Assembly (NCBI GenBank): GCA_017453125.1
Contig: JAFTKS010000010.1
Coordinates: 1 to 64,000, forward strand
Length of the DNA stretch: 64,000 nucleotides
From: Clostridia bacterium
Lineage (GTDB): Bacteria; Bacillota; Clostridia; Christensenellales; UBA1242
Reading direction: 5' to 3'
Numbering within the stretch: position 1 is the first letter of the stretch; each line of letters starts with the position of its first letter. The notes below the pieces were generated by a model. The model searched no databases, was not told where the DNA came from, and saw only the letters and a program-made list of their open reading frames with translations. A program made the position numbers and the translations under genes. Shown in pieces: positions 15,998-24,901 of this stretch.

Positions 15998-17320
15998 CTA
16001 CATCAACAAATCCCCTGAACTAGTACTAATAACACGCATAATATTAACTTCCTTTCCCGTATTGCTATCTATATAAATATAATAGGTATAATCATTCCAT
16101 TGGCAAATAAATTCATACGCAGAAATCTCCCCAACATATTTATCTGGTATTATACACAAATTTCTTTCTGTAACCTCAAGGACATCGTTTAGAGTCTCCA
16201 TAGCATCAAGCAATCCAACTGATTGTGTAAAATCTCTTGATGTATGGTTTGTTGCATAACTAGTAGCCTCCCAACCAACAACCAATCCTAACGACAAGTC
16301 AACCTTTACTTTAATCAAGTCACTATAATAAATAACGTGATTTACAATAGGTGCAAGATTAACATACATTACATTTCCAACTCTTTGATTCCACACAGCA
16401 TACATATTAGGAATACCCATATCACTAGCAAAGGTTTCTGCAAGTTCAACACCATCATCAGAGGTCAACATCACACCACCATTACCATTTCCAAAAGCAG
16501 TAATTGATAAAATAAATCCACCCCTTTTCGAAACGGTTACATACAAATCAATATCGCCTTTGACATCAAAATTGTACGTATCAAACTTACCTGAAGATTC
16601 ACCAATATAATAAATAGAGAAACCAGTAAAAAGACTATGGAGATTTTCCTCAATTTGTTCTCTTGTGTATATAGTATCAGAAAGCCCACTAACTTCTGGA
16701 TTCAAAGCGCTATCGGAAAACGGTCCATCATAGATAAGACTAGGAATATTTGTACCCGAACTTTCCGAATCCACAATCCCCGCCGAGAACGACGACCCCT
16801 CTTCATTATCAAAATCAATATCATCTAGTATACTATAATCATAAGACAATTTTTGCATATACAAATTAAGATCATATTGAACTTCTCTAACCTTAGAATA
16901 AATACTATTCAATTGTCCATAATCATCATTACTTATGCTTTTCCCTTGATAATTACTCTGTAATAAACTATAAGCAAAACCACCGGCAGTATTTAACAAA
17001 CTATTTATTTCTGTCAATTTACTAATACTTATTGGCAGTACATTGATATTATTTACCCCAAGCCTACACGAATCATATACGCTAGACAACAACTCTCTTT
17101 GAGAGTCAATACTAGAAGTTGCAACAATTTTTGATAGATTAACTTCTAGATTATTAACATTATCCACCATTTCATAAAAACTCTTCATATATGAATTTTC
17201 TAGTTGGGTTTTGTAAGTTTTTGACGTCGCCACAAAACTCAAAAACAAGCACAAGAAAACCACTGTAGCCGTTGCAAAAATAGTAGTCAACACAGCAAGA
17301 GTATTAATCTTTTTTCTCAT
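15998..17320 (-). CDS. ypeB: germination protein YpeB
   Basis: 440 residues. An N-terminal uncleaved membrane anchor (about 8-30) is followed by a helical region and C-terminal PepSY-like repeats (for example DLYVTVSKRGGFI and VDLSLGLVVGWEATSY), the layout of YpeB. YpeB keeps the cortex-lytic enzyme SleB stable and correctly placed in the spore until germination. AGGAGGTTTT lies before the ATG. It follows sleB by 8 nt, the usual sleB-ypeB pairing. Expression in the forespore (sigma-G) is known for the family; no such promoter is seen directly upstream because the operon begins with spoIIR. Confidence 0.93.
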   Translation of the reverse strand: MRKKINTLAVLTTIFATATVVFLCLFLSFVATSKTYKTQLENSYMKSFYEMVDNVNNLEVNLSKIVATSSIDSQRELLSSVYDSCRLGVNNINVLPISISKLTEINSLLNTAGGFAYSLLQSNYQGKSISNDDYGQLNSIYSKVREVQYDLNLYMQKLSYDYSILDDIDFDNEEGSSFSAGIVDSESSGTNIPSLIYDGPFSDSALNPEVSGLSDTIYTREQIEENLHSLFTGFSIYYIGESSGKFDTYNFDVKGDIDLYVTVSKRGGFILSITAFGNGNGGVMLTSDDGVELAETFASDMGIPNMYAVWNQRVGNVMYVNLAPIVNHVIYYSDLIKVKVDLSLGLVVGWEATSYATNHTSRDFTQSVGLLDAMETLNDVLEVTERNLCIIPDKYVGEISAYEFICQWNDYTYYIYIDSNTGKEVNIMRVISTSSGDLLM

Positions 17321-17328
17321 AAAACCTC

Positions 17329-17976
17329 CTAGATAGCAAACACGTGTTTACCAATAGTCACAACAGTCTGCCTGCTAAAAATCCAACTAGAACTAGCCGT
17401 CTGAGGATTGTAATAATACAAACTTCCATACGACGGATCCCAACCATTCAAAGCATCTGTTGCCGCCTGATAACTAGCAGCCTCGGGTTCAAGATTGATC
17501 TGCCCATCGTGAACTGCAGTAAACGCCCAAGGTTGATAAATAACACCATAAATTGTGTCTGGAAAATCTGGACTAGCCACTCTATTCAAAATTACAGCAC
17601 CGACCGCAACCTTTCCAACATAACTTTCACCCCTAGCCTCTGCGTGTATACACTTGGCCAATAGATACAAGTCATTACTTTCCTGTTGCGTCATATAAAT
17701 GCCCAAGGCATTAGCCGTAACCCCTCCAACAGCTCCCGAAACATAGATGCCATTATCTGCCTGAAACTCCTTTATTGCAACAACTGTCAAGTCATCATAA
17801 TTTCCGTTAATCTCTCCATCATAGTACCCTAATTCCTTGAGCCTTGTTTGAACCTCTATCATATGAGTATCATACGCATACACACTACCCTTTCTGCCAA
17901 CACACAAACACATAATCATACCAGCAAGGACCACAATACAACACACTAATGAAAAATATTTTTTATAACTTATCAT
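17329..17976 (-). CDS. sleB: spore cortex-lytic enzyme SleB
   Basis: About 215 residues: a signal/anchor segment (about 5-33), an N-terminal peptidoglycan-binding domain (VQTRLKELGYYDGEINGNYD, about 42-95) and a C-terminal Hydrolase_2 lytic transglycosylase domain starting at LLAKCIHAEARGESYVGK with the catalytic Glu in HAEARGE. It degrades cortex peptidoglycan containing muramic lactam during germination. The frame can begin at GTG 17985, which overlaps the spoIIR stop (GTGA); ATG 17976 has GGGTGAG upstream, so either is possible. It is coupled to ypeB downstream. Confidence 0.94.
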   Translation of the reverse strand: MISYKKYFSLVCCIVVLAGMIMCLCVGRKGSVYAYDTHMIEVQTRLKELGYYDGEINGNYDDLTVVAIKEFQADNGIYVSGAVGGVTANALGIYMTQQESNDLYLLAKCIHAEARGESYVGKVAVGAVILNRVASPDFPDTIYGVIYQPWAFTAVHDGQINLEPEAASYQAATDALNGWDPSYGSLYYYNPQTASSSWIFSRQTVVTIGKHVFAI

Positions 17977-17981
17977 AACAC

Positions 17982-18494
17982 TCACCCAAAAAATTTATTT
18001 ATCAATTCTAATAATTTACTTTTATATCGAATCTGCGATCCCTCAACATCTTCTCCAACAAAGCACAACGGCGGATACGCAACACACCACCAATTATCAC
18101 CCTTTGCCTCACCCAATTCTAAAATCAATGCATCATAATAATCGGCAGGAAAAGTTGTTCCATCATAATCCCTAGTTGGAAAATATTCATTTCTAATTTC
18201 AGCATTCGACAAATACTCAAAACCCCAATCACTCAATATCTCATCAGCCACCATCTCGATACCCAAAAGATTTTCACTTAATGCCAACTTGACCTCTTTG
18301 GAATTATTACAACTAGCAATAATTGGAGTTATGTAATTTATCACACCATCACGCACCGCCATTTTTACCTCTTGATCACTTTTTAGATTAGAATTAGCCC
18401 TAATATGTATTCTTATTACAGACGAAGTATCGCTACACCCACACAACACAACACTCAACACAAACGCTAATAAAACACTCCAAATTTTTCTCAT
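17982..18494 (-). CDS. spoIIR: stage II sporulation protein R
   Basis: 170 residues with an N-terminal signal sequence whose end (LCGCS) could act as a lipobox. SpoIIR is made in the forespore and signals across the septum to SpoIIGA to activate sigma-E in the mother cell. Family landmarks are present: RIHIRANSNLKSDQEVKMAVRD, FPTRDYDGTTFPADYYDA and GEAKGDNWWCVAYPPLCF. AAGGAG precedes the ATG. It overlaps sleB and heads a three-gene unit with sleB and ypeB. In Bacillus, spoIIR is separate and sigma-F-driven while sleB-ypeB is sigma-G-driven, so the fusion into one unit is noteworthy. Confidence 0.95.
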   Translation of the reverse strand: MRKIWSVLLAFVLSVVLCGCSDTSSVIRIHIRANSNLKSDQEVKMAVRDGVINYITPIIASCNNSKEVKLALSENLLGIEMVADEILSDWGFEYLSNAEIRNEYFPTRDYDGTTFPADYYDALILELGEAKGDNWWCVAYPPLCFVGEDVEGSQIRYKSKLLELINKFFG

Positions 18495-18595
18495 ACCAAA
18501 TACTCCTTGCTTTAATTATTAACTTAAAAACCTGATTAATAACAATGTCTGGCATTATTTAAAAAAGTATTACATACAAAAATGTCGAATATCTT

Positions 18596-18632
18596 CAAAA
18601 AAAAGACGAGGATTCAAAAATACAATCCTCGC
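18596..18632 (-). terminator. terminator of sipL
   Basis: Minus-strand stem CGAGGATT/AATCCTCG, then a run of eight Ts. Confidence 0.8.
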
Positions 18633-18642
18633 CCATATTCAA

Positions 18643-20160
18643 CTATTCAAACATTATAACGTTTGGTTTATAAACAACCAGTTTATCTCCCGCTTTTACA
18701 GGTAATTCAACATCTGGATTTTGTTCAAGAATCAATTCTTGAGAAACACCAATGTCCTTTGCAATATCCCAAACGTTTTGCCCTGGCTTTACAACATACA
18801 CAAACAAAGAACAATCTTCTACTGGTTTTTCTTCACCAACAGACACTTGTGTAATTGCACAAACACCTTTTTCTGCATAAGTATCTGCATACACACCAAG
18901 TTCAGCAGACACCTCTATTTCTTTTCCACGTTTACTTCTTGCGCTTAAATTTTCCAAACAGATTGTTACTACGTTCGCAATCTTTCCACTCGATTTTTCC
19001 TCAACAGAAAACGGCATTTCAACCTGTACAGAGGTTATGTCTGATGTTTCTTTACTGTAATATATAACAGTAACATTTGCGACTCCCTCGACACAAACCC
19101 TGTCTCCAACAACCTTGCTTGATGCTAAAATCAAATTATTGGTCGAAACACCTACAATCTCATCAATAAAAGGCGATGAATCCAAAATACTGGCAGTCCC
19201 GCTAATATTATCCTTAAAGCAAACAAACCCATTGCTTGAGATTGTTTCAAAATTTTCGCAAGTGATTGACATATAGTTCTTTTCCAAATACACATCATCA
19301 ACAATTTCCAATTTGTTTTCCGAGAAGACATAACCAGTATAAACCAGAGGAATATTTATATTTACATTTACCGCACCATCTTCCACCAATGTTGTTACAC
19401 GAATTTCATTTGAAACAATACCAACCAAAGATTGAACTATTGAATCTGTAACAACACCATCAAACGCAACTTCCCTACTGAAGTCAACACTATAATATCT
19501 TGTGTTTATGTCTTCAACCGACTCTCCCGATTTATAGCAAACATCAAAACCGACTTTCCCAGAAACAATGATAAAATTATCTCTAGCAATAATTTCACCC
19601 AAAGAAACACAAGGCGTTACCATAAAAACAGACAAAGCATCTTTGATTGAAAAATCGGAAGAAACATCAAACTTTTCATAAGCCTTACCCAAATATGAAC
19701 AAAAACATATATCTTTAGTTAGAATATGCCCATCTTCACCCGACATTCCTGTCAAGACAGAAACCTCTTTGTTTTCAATCACATCAATATTAGTCTCAAC
19801 AATCGCTACTACTTTAATTCCCCCAGAAACAACCGAACTAGAAACATCTACTACACAACTAGAAACAATTAGCTCTCCGCAAACCTCACCGTCGGACAAA
19901 AACGAATCTTTAAATTCAGCCGTATAATCACTTGCCAACACTCCAGCAATATTATAAACAGCCTGAAAATTAACCATTCCGACAAAAGAAACTTCTCTGC
20001 CATTACACTCATAAGATATCACACTGGACTTTGCTCCCACCGTATACACTTGCGACACATCTCCGTCATTGGTTGGTAACTTTATTTCAACCACAGATTG
20101 GGTACTTCCGAGGTTTCTTCTTACACTACTAACCACCTTTGTAAAATTTGGTTCAAACAC
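18643..20160 (-). CDS. sipL: SipL-like spore morphogenesis protein (SPOCS/DUF3794 plus LysM)
   Basis: 505 residues: about three SPOCS (DUF3794) repeats over residues 30-440 and a C-terminal LysM domain (VYVVKPGQNVWDIAKDIGV, about 455-500). This is the layout of Clostridioides SipL, which binds the spore-coat ATPase SpoIVA through its LysM domain and is needed to encase the forespore; clostridia use it in place of SpoVM. No signal peptide is present, as expected for a mother-cell cytosolic protein. Start is GTG 20160 after GGGGGTTGAGAAG. It is transcribed alone, between two terminators. DUF3794-LysM proteins also occur as paralogues, so sipL is the best but not the only reading. Confidence 0.85.
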   Translation of the reverse strand: MFEPNFTKVVSSVRRNLGSTQSVVEIKLPTNDGDVSQVYTVGAKSSVISYECNGREVSFVGMVNFQAVYNIAGVLASDYTAEFKDSFLSDGEVCGELIVSSCVVDVSSSVVSGGIKVVAIVETNIDVIENKEVSVLTGMSGEDGHILTKDICFCSYLGKAYEKFDVSSDFSIKDALSVFMVTPCVSLGEIIARDNFIIVSGKVGFDVCYKSGESVEDINTRYYSVDFSREVAFDGVVTDSIVQSLVGIVSNEIRVTTLVEDGAVNVNINIPLVYTGYVFSENKLEIVDDVYLEKNYMSITCENFETISSNGFVCFKDNISGTASILDSSPFIDEIVGVSTNNLILASSKVVGDRVCVEGVANVTVIYYSKETSDITSVQVEMPFSVEEKSSGKIANVVTICLENLSARSKRGKEIEVSAELGVYADTYAEKGVCAITQVSVGEEKPVEDCSLFVYVVKPGQNVWDIAKDIGVSQELILEQNPDVELPVKAGDKLVVYKPNVIMFE

Positions 20161-20204
20161 CTTCTCAACCCCCTAAATTTTAAATTCTAAAATACTATAT
20201 TAGT

Positions 20205-20240
20205 CAAAAAAAAGAAATATGACTACAATATCATATTTCT
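20205..20240 (-). terminator. terminator of the InlB-repeat gene
   Basis: Stem AGAAATATGA/TCATATTTCT followed by eight Ts on the minus strand; it overlaps the stop codon region at 20239. Confidence 0.8.
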
Positions 20241-22026
20241 ATAAATCCAATTGCCAACCAGCATATAAAATCATATAAAAATCAGTAATACCCTCAAACT
20301 TCTCAGACGATTCTTCATCAACAACAGTATTTACTTCTACTAATTTTACAAACCAACCCGCAAACTTATATCCGTATTTTGTTGGAGTTGGCAACAACAA
20401 TTCCTCGCCCTCAACAATAACAACTTCTGTTATATCTAAGATTCCACCATTTGCAATCAACTTAACCCTAGCCACATTCTTGCTATAATCTCCCAAAATT
20501 TCAACTAGACCATCATCATTGGAAACATCTTGAATAATCGAATTAACAAGAACCTCTGAACCTATTCTCCAACCACCAAACGATTCATCTTCAACTAATG
20601 TTGTAATGTTTGTAATTTGCAACGATTCAATATCTTTTATTTTGATATTTGCATCATCAACATAAATCCAACTACCATATGCAAACTTACCATAACTAAC
20701 ACCATCAACATACACGCTATACGAATTCAAAACAACGCCATCTATAACAACCTGCATATCACTAGTTATATTTTCAAACACGAATTCGTCATCATTTTTC
20801 ATTGGATACACATAATTGCCATCAGATATTGCATAAACAGAAACACTCGAATTACTGTATGCACTTGACAATGAAATTTTAAAAGATACACTATCTCCAT
20901 AATTTTTCTGAATAGTTTTACTTGCTGTCCAATACTCATCATCAACACTTATAACATACATTCCGTTACTTTTTGGCAAGGTTATTTGATAGACATCTTC
21001 TTGCCAAACAAGAATTAACGATAAGTCTTCTTTTACAACAAATTCTTCAGAATAATATCTTCCTGCAGAATCCTTGATGCCCACCAGACTAAACCCAGCA
21101 CGCTCAAATTTAGGGAATTCCAAACTTTGTCCGTGCAATACAGAATAAACAGAAATCTCTCCATCATTATTATAAGTTATATTATATTTATTAATAGATA
21201 TATTATCTATATAAATAACAACATCTTTAGAAAAATCGGATAATTTAATATTATACAAGTTACCACTTTTTGAAAAATTCAAAACACCACAAGTTGAAGT
21301 AATTGTAACATTAGACTTGTTTACGCTCTCATTTAGAACAAGCTGGATTTCTAAAGGCCTATCAATGCTAGCAAGACCATCTTCAAGTCCTAAAATTTCA
21401 TATTCATTCATATTTGCAAGAATAGAAACATTTACAAAAACAGACTCAAACTTAGGTACCAAATAAATAGTTTCGCCATCATCTACAGAACTAAAATCAA
21501 AATCTTTTAACGCATAAACATTATCACCATTTTTGATTTGCCAATCTGAGAAAATGCAATCAGATTTATTAGGATTTTCTATAAAAACAACGCCAGTTGA
21601 TGTTTCAAGCATTAAACCATCGTCAACAATTTTTATAGTGTTTTTTGAATTTAACGAATATAACATATCGTTATAAGACAAAACGAATGAGTTCTCTACC
21701 CATTTAGCATAGAATGTTATTTCTTCTTCTACAAACATATCCTGAGTCACAAAGTTGCTACCTTTCATATCTAGCGACCAACCCACAAATTCATATCCTG
21801 CTTTTTCAGGATTCTCAGGGAACACAATCTTTTGACCTTTGTAATAAGTTTGAACTATAACATCATCAACGTCTTTCACATATTCCACTCTATAGGTTGC
21901 TACCAATGGCGATTTTTGTATAGCAAAACTTATAGCAAAAATAAGTGATAAAACCACTATAATTGCAATTGTAGATATAATTAATTTAGTTTTTTTTGAG
22001 CAACACCACGATGTAATTTTTTCCAC
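20239..22026 (-). CDS. membrane-anchored InlB B-repeat (Listeria-Bacteroides repeat) surface protein
   Basis: 595 residues. A cytoplasmic basic head and one uncleaved membrane span (about 15-37) are followed by an extracellular part. Beta-grasp InlB B-repeats are seen near residues 45-110 (ending GWSLDMKGSNFV...TFYAKWVE) and at the C-terminus (LPTPTKYGYKFAGWFVKL...YAGWQLDL); degenerate copies lie between. Such repeats usually act as spacers or ligand-binding modules at the cell surface. No sortase motif is present. Start is GTG 22026 after AAAAGGACGAGAA. A good promoter lies at 22092-22120, leaving a 5' leader of about 60 nt with two small hairpins. Confidence 0.85.
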   Translation of the reverse strand: MEKITSWCCSKKTKLIISTIAIIVVLSLIFAISFAIQKSPLVATYRVEYVKDVDDVIVQTYYKGQKIVFPENPEKAGYEFVGWSLDMKGSNFVTQDMFVEEEITFYAKWVENSFVLSYNDMLYSLNSKNTIKIVDDGLMLETSTGVVFIENPNKSDCIFSDWQIKNGDNVYALKDFDFSSVDDGETIYLVPKFESVFVNVSILANMNEYEILGLEDGLASIDRPLEIQLVLNESVNKSNVTITSTCGVLNFSKSGNLYNIKLSDFSKDVVIYIDNISINKYNITYNNDGEISVYSVLHGQSLEFPKFERAGFSLVGIKDSAGRYYSEEFVVKEDLSLILVWQEDVYQITLPKSNGMYVISVDDEYWTASKTIQKNYGDSVSFKISLSSAYSNSSVSVYAISDGNYVYPMKNDDEFVFENITSDMQVVIDGVVLNSYSVYVDGVSYGKFAYGSWIYVDDANIKIKDIESLQITNITTLVEDESFGGWRIGSEVLVNSIIQDVSNDDGLVEILGDYSKNVARVKLIANGGILDITEVVIVEGEELLLPTPTKYGYKFAGWFVKLVEVNTVVDEESSEKFEGITDFYMILYAGWQLDL

Positions 22027-22091
22027 TTCTCGTCCTTTTACCTAGTCGATAATTGTCGAAAATGCCTTTTCGGGCAAAAACGGCAAGAATG

Positions 22092-22120
22092 AGTATACCA
22101 CCAAAAAAAACACAAGTCAA
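22092..22120 (-). promoter_or_regulatory. promoter of the InlB-repeat gene
   Basis: Minus strand: TTGACT (22115-22120), a 17-nt spacer, TATACT (22092-22097). Confidence 0.7.
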
Positions 22121-22182
22121 ACAAAAAACAAAGCTAAATTTTCAAAACTTTCTAAAATTTTAAATTGTACAAAAATAAATTT

Positions 22183-22764
22183 TTATTTTTTAAAAAATTT
22201 TTGAAAAATTTTTACAGAACCATCTTTTAGAAAATTAAGATTTTTATTTGAGACGGATAACTTATACTGCTTATCTCCAACCTCAATTTCTCCTTTATAA
22301 AAAATCCTAACCTCTCCACCCTTACCTTCCTCCGTCTCATAGACGATATCGTAAAAACTATAACCCATAATATTTAGCAAGGGATTAACATAAAAAATAT
22401 TATTCTTAACATACACAATCCCAATAAAAACAAGAATAACAATAAACACACATACCGAACAAAGTTTGGATAAATCAAAAGCCAAAGCCAACAGAACAAA
22501 AAGAGAAAAATAATTTAAGAAATGCTGGTCAGTAATATTTTTCTTTGAAACCACCCTAATCGTTTCTATAGACCTTTCCCCACTATGAATTATTACAACC
22601 AAACCAATAATACCAACAAGCATCAAAGCAAAAAGAAACACCAATACACACGTATTAGTAATATTGAAACTCAAGTTACCATTGATTAATTCAACTACTA
22701 GATTTATTAAAAACAATACATACATAGGAACAAACGCAGATATATACAAAATTATTTTTGACAT
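22183..22764 (-). CDS. hypothetical four-span membrane protein (KwaA-like topology)
   Basis: 193 residues. Four hydrophobic spans fall at about 5-27, 38-60, 86-102 and 103-118. A C-terminal cytoplasmic tail of about 70 charged residues follows. The ITDQHFLNYFSLFVLLALAF segment between spans 2 and 3 looks conserved in character. Size and topology resemble KwaA, the membrane sensor of the Kiwa anti-phage system, but there is no KwaB partner nearby and the resemblance is by impression only. No ribosome-binding site is visible; an AT-rich stretch with TATAAT abuts the ATG. It is monocistronic. Confidence 0.7.
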   Translation of the reverse strand: MSKIILYISAFVPMYVLFLINLVVELINGNLSFNITNTCVLVFLFALMLVGIIGLVVIIHSGERSIETIRVVSKKNITDQHFLNYFSLFVLLALAFDLSKLCSVCVFIVILVFIGIVYVKNNIFYVNPLLNIMGYSFYDIVYETEEGKGGEVRIFYKGEIEVGDKQYKLSVSNKNLNFLKDGSVKIFQKFFKK

Positions 22765-22871
22765 ATTATATAATTATCAAAAATAAAAGTATTTATAATT
22801 AAAAATTAAAGACAATGTAATTAATATGTAGATTATTGTCAATTTATTGTAATGTTTTGTCAATTATATTG

Positions 22872-22928
22872 TGGTTTTATAGCAATTTTTCTAAAACCAA
22901 CATATTTTACTAAAACCAACAATATAAT
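22872..22928 (+). promoter_or_regulatory. tspO upstream region with three half-sites and a -10
   Basis: TATAAT at 22923-22928 lies 5 bp before the ATG, with no good -35. TAAAACCA occurs at 22892-22899 and 22911-22918, within 12-nt direct repeats CTAAAACCAACA (22891-22902, 22910-22921). The inverted form TGGTTTTA is at 22872-22879. Spacing of 19-20 bp is about two helical turns, as for a regulator bound on one DNA face. Confidence 0.45.
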
Positions 22929-22933
22929 TTAAT

Positions 22934-23404
22934 ATGAATACAAAACAATCAAAAACATTAAAAATTATAATAACAATCATAAGCATCATAATTGTTGCAG
23001 TACTAGGAAGCGTATTTGTCCAATTAGGGTCAGAGTGGTTCAATAGCCTTGTCAAACCCTCACAATGGATTCCCAATTTTCTAATCCCAATTGTGTGGTC
23101 TATTATATACATTACATTTGGAATTGTTCTAAGCATTTGGATTAGCAACTCAAGAATTCCTATCGGTACTATTATCTTGCTTATCATTAATGGTATTTTA
23201 AACGTATTATGGTGTTTAACATTTTTTACACTACAATTAACATTTATAGGAAATATTGTAATCGTCTTTAATCTTATAAGCAGTATAACTCTATTTATTC
23301 GTATTTATAAATCAAATCAATTCTACGCAATACTGACCGCAATATATCCTATTTGGCTATGCCTTGCAACAACATTAAATTTAGCAATTTGGATACTTAA
23401 CTAA
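22934..23404 (+). CDS. tspO: TspO/MBR family tryptophan-rich sensory protein
   Basis: 156 residues with five membrane spans. Conserved TspO/MBR landmarks are WFNSLVKPSQWIPNFLIPIVW in the first loop to helix 2, ILNVLWCLTFF in helix 3, and the closing YPIWLCLATTLNLAIW. TspO proteins bind porphyrins and other tetrapyrroles and act in stress responses; the role in clostridia is unclear. The ATG lies only 5 bases after a TATAAT, so the message may be leaderless or start elsewhere. It ends in a bidirectional terminator shared with the GH13 gene. Confidence 0.88.
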   Translation: MNTKQSKTLKIIITIISIIIVAVLGSVFVQLGSEWFNSLVKPSQWIPNFLIPIVWSIIYITFGIVLSIWISNSRIPIGTIILLIINGILNVLWCLTFFTLQLTFIGNIVIVFNLISSITLFIRIYKSNQFYAILTAIYPIWLCLATTLNLAIWILN

Positions 23405-23437
23405 AAAAGTACTAAGAAAATTTCTTAGTACTTTTTT
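23403..23437. terminator. bidirectional terminator between tspO and the GH13 gene
   Basis: A 14-16-bp stem (AAAAAAGTACTAAGAA and its complement) flanked by A and T runs. Confidence 0.85.
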
Positions 23438-23474
23438 AATATATCATAATCTTAATTATTTCAATTATTCAACA

Positions 23475-24782
23475 TTAACACTCAATGATTAAGATAGAAT
23501 ATCCCGACACCACAATTGGATTTGAAAAAGATATTTTCATATTTGTTAATAAATCCACGCCTTCCCCAACTCCAAAGTTCAAGTCAAAAGCATAATCTGA
23601 TTCTGAAGCATTTAACAAAACAACAACTCTTTTCTCATTCAAAGTTCTTTCAAAAGCATATTGATGATTTGTAATATGCAAATTTTTGAAACCTCCATAA
23701 GAAAGAACTGGATTTTCAATCCTTATCTTGCATAGTTGCGACACAAACTTTGAAACATCATTAAAAATTGGAGATTCTACCTTAGGTCTTAGACTAGCAT
23801 CTGTGCCCTGTTGTTTTTCGCCCAATATTCCCCACTCGCTACCATAGTAAATACAAGGAATTCCAGGCATAGTCATAAGCAACCCAAACGCAAGGTTAAG
23901 GTGATTAGGATTTTTTAATGCACTCGCAATTCTTGACACGTCGTGATTTTCAATAAACGAAACCATATTCTTTCCAGTATACAAACACCAAGACTCAGAA
24001 CCAAATTGCCTATTCAACGAGTAACTAATTTCAAACATATTCATTTCGTTCAATGACGAATATACACCTTTATAACACTCATAATTGGTTGCACTATGAA
24101 GCATTTCATTATTCACAATCGTATTATAATCTCCGTGAATCACTTCTCCCAGTAAAAAGAACTCAGGATTTTTGCTTGAAACAAATTGTCTCAATTCTTT
24201 CATAAAGTTTTTATTCAACATATACGCAACATCAAGCCTTAGTCCATCTATTTGAAACTTTTCTATCCACAAACCAATACACTTTAACAAATAGTTTTTC
24301 ACATCAGGATTATCCAAATTTAGTTTTACAAGTTCATAATGGCCTTCCCAACCCTCATAATAAAAACCATCATTATAGTTGCTATTACCATCAAAATTAA
24401 TATAGAACCAATCTTTATATATCGAGTCTCGTTTGTTTTTCTGAACATCGGCAAATGCAAAAAACTCTCTACCAACGTGATTAAAAACTCCATCAATAAT
24501 CACCTTGATTCCGTGATTATGCAATTCTTTGCAGAGTACAGCAAAATCATCATTAGTACCCAACCTGCAATCCAATTGAGCATAATCTTTTGTATCATAT
24601 CCGTGTGTAGAACTTTCAAAAATAGGACAAAAATACACCATATTAATATTCATCTTTTTCAAATGGTCAATATGTTCAATAATTTTTAAAATTCTATGCT
24701 CCAATTTTCCATCATTCTTTTCTGGAGCTCCAAGATACCCTAACGGATAAATTTGATATATCACACTTTCATCAAACCACAT
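23475..24782 (-). CDS. GH13 alpha-amylase family glycosyl hydrolase (cyclomaltodextrinase/neopullulanase-like)
   Basis: A 435-residue cytoplasmic (beta/alpha)8 enzyme without signal peptide. The four GH13 regions are intact: DGVFNHV (about 98-103), GLRLDVAY with nucleophile Asp184, GEVI with acid/base Glu213, and FIENHD with transition-state Asp281. The C-terminal 80 residues form the usual beta domain. The start YQIYPLGYLGAP and the PIFESSTHGYDTKDY segment resemble small intracellular maltodextrin-degrading enzymes; the substrate is probably a short alpha-glucan taken into the cell. It stands alone, with no sugar transporter next to it, so no operon clue to substrate exists. Confidence 0.92.
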   Translation of the reverse strand: MWFDESVIYQIYPLGYLGAPEKNDGKLEHRILKIIEHIDHLKKMNINMVYFCPIFESSTHGYDTKDYAQLDCRLGTNDDFAVLCKELHNHGIKVIIDGVFNHVGREFFAFADVQKNKRDSIYKDWFYINFDGNSNYNDGFYYEGWEGHYELVKLNLDNPDVKNYLLKCIGLWIEKFQIDGLRLDVAYMLNKNFMKELRQFVSSKNPEFFLLGEVIHGDYNTIVNNEMLHSATNYECYKGVYSSLNEMNMFEISYSLNRQFGSESWCLYTGKNMVSFIENHDVSRIASALKNPNHLNLAFGLLMTMPGIPCIYYGSEWGILGEKQQGTDASLRPKVESPIFNDVSKFVSQLCKIRIENPVLSYGGFKNLHITNHQYAFERTLNEKRVVVLLNASESDYAFDLNFGVGEGVDLLTNMKISFSNPIVVSGYSILIIEC

Positions 24783-24901
24783 AGTTTCTCCTTATGATGT
24801 TTTTTACATTATAACTATTAGATTTTTCAAAGTCAACAAAACAAAAAACCTCACCTAAAATTAAGCGAAGTTTTAATACCGTATATTTTAAAAACGCATC
24901 T

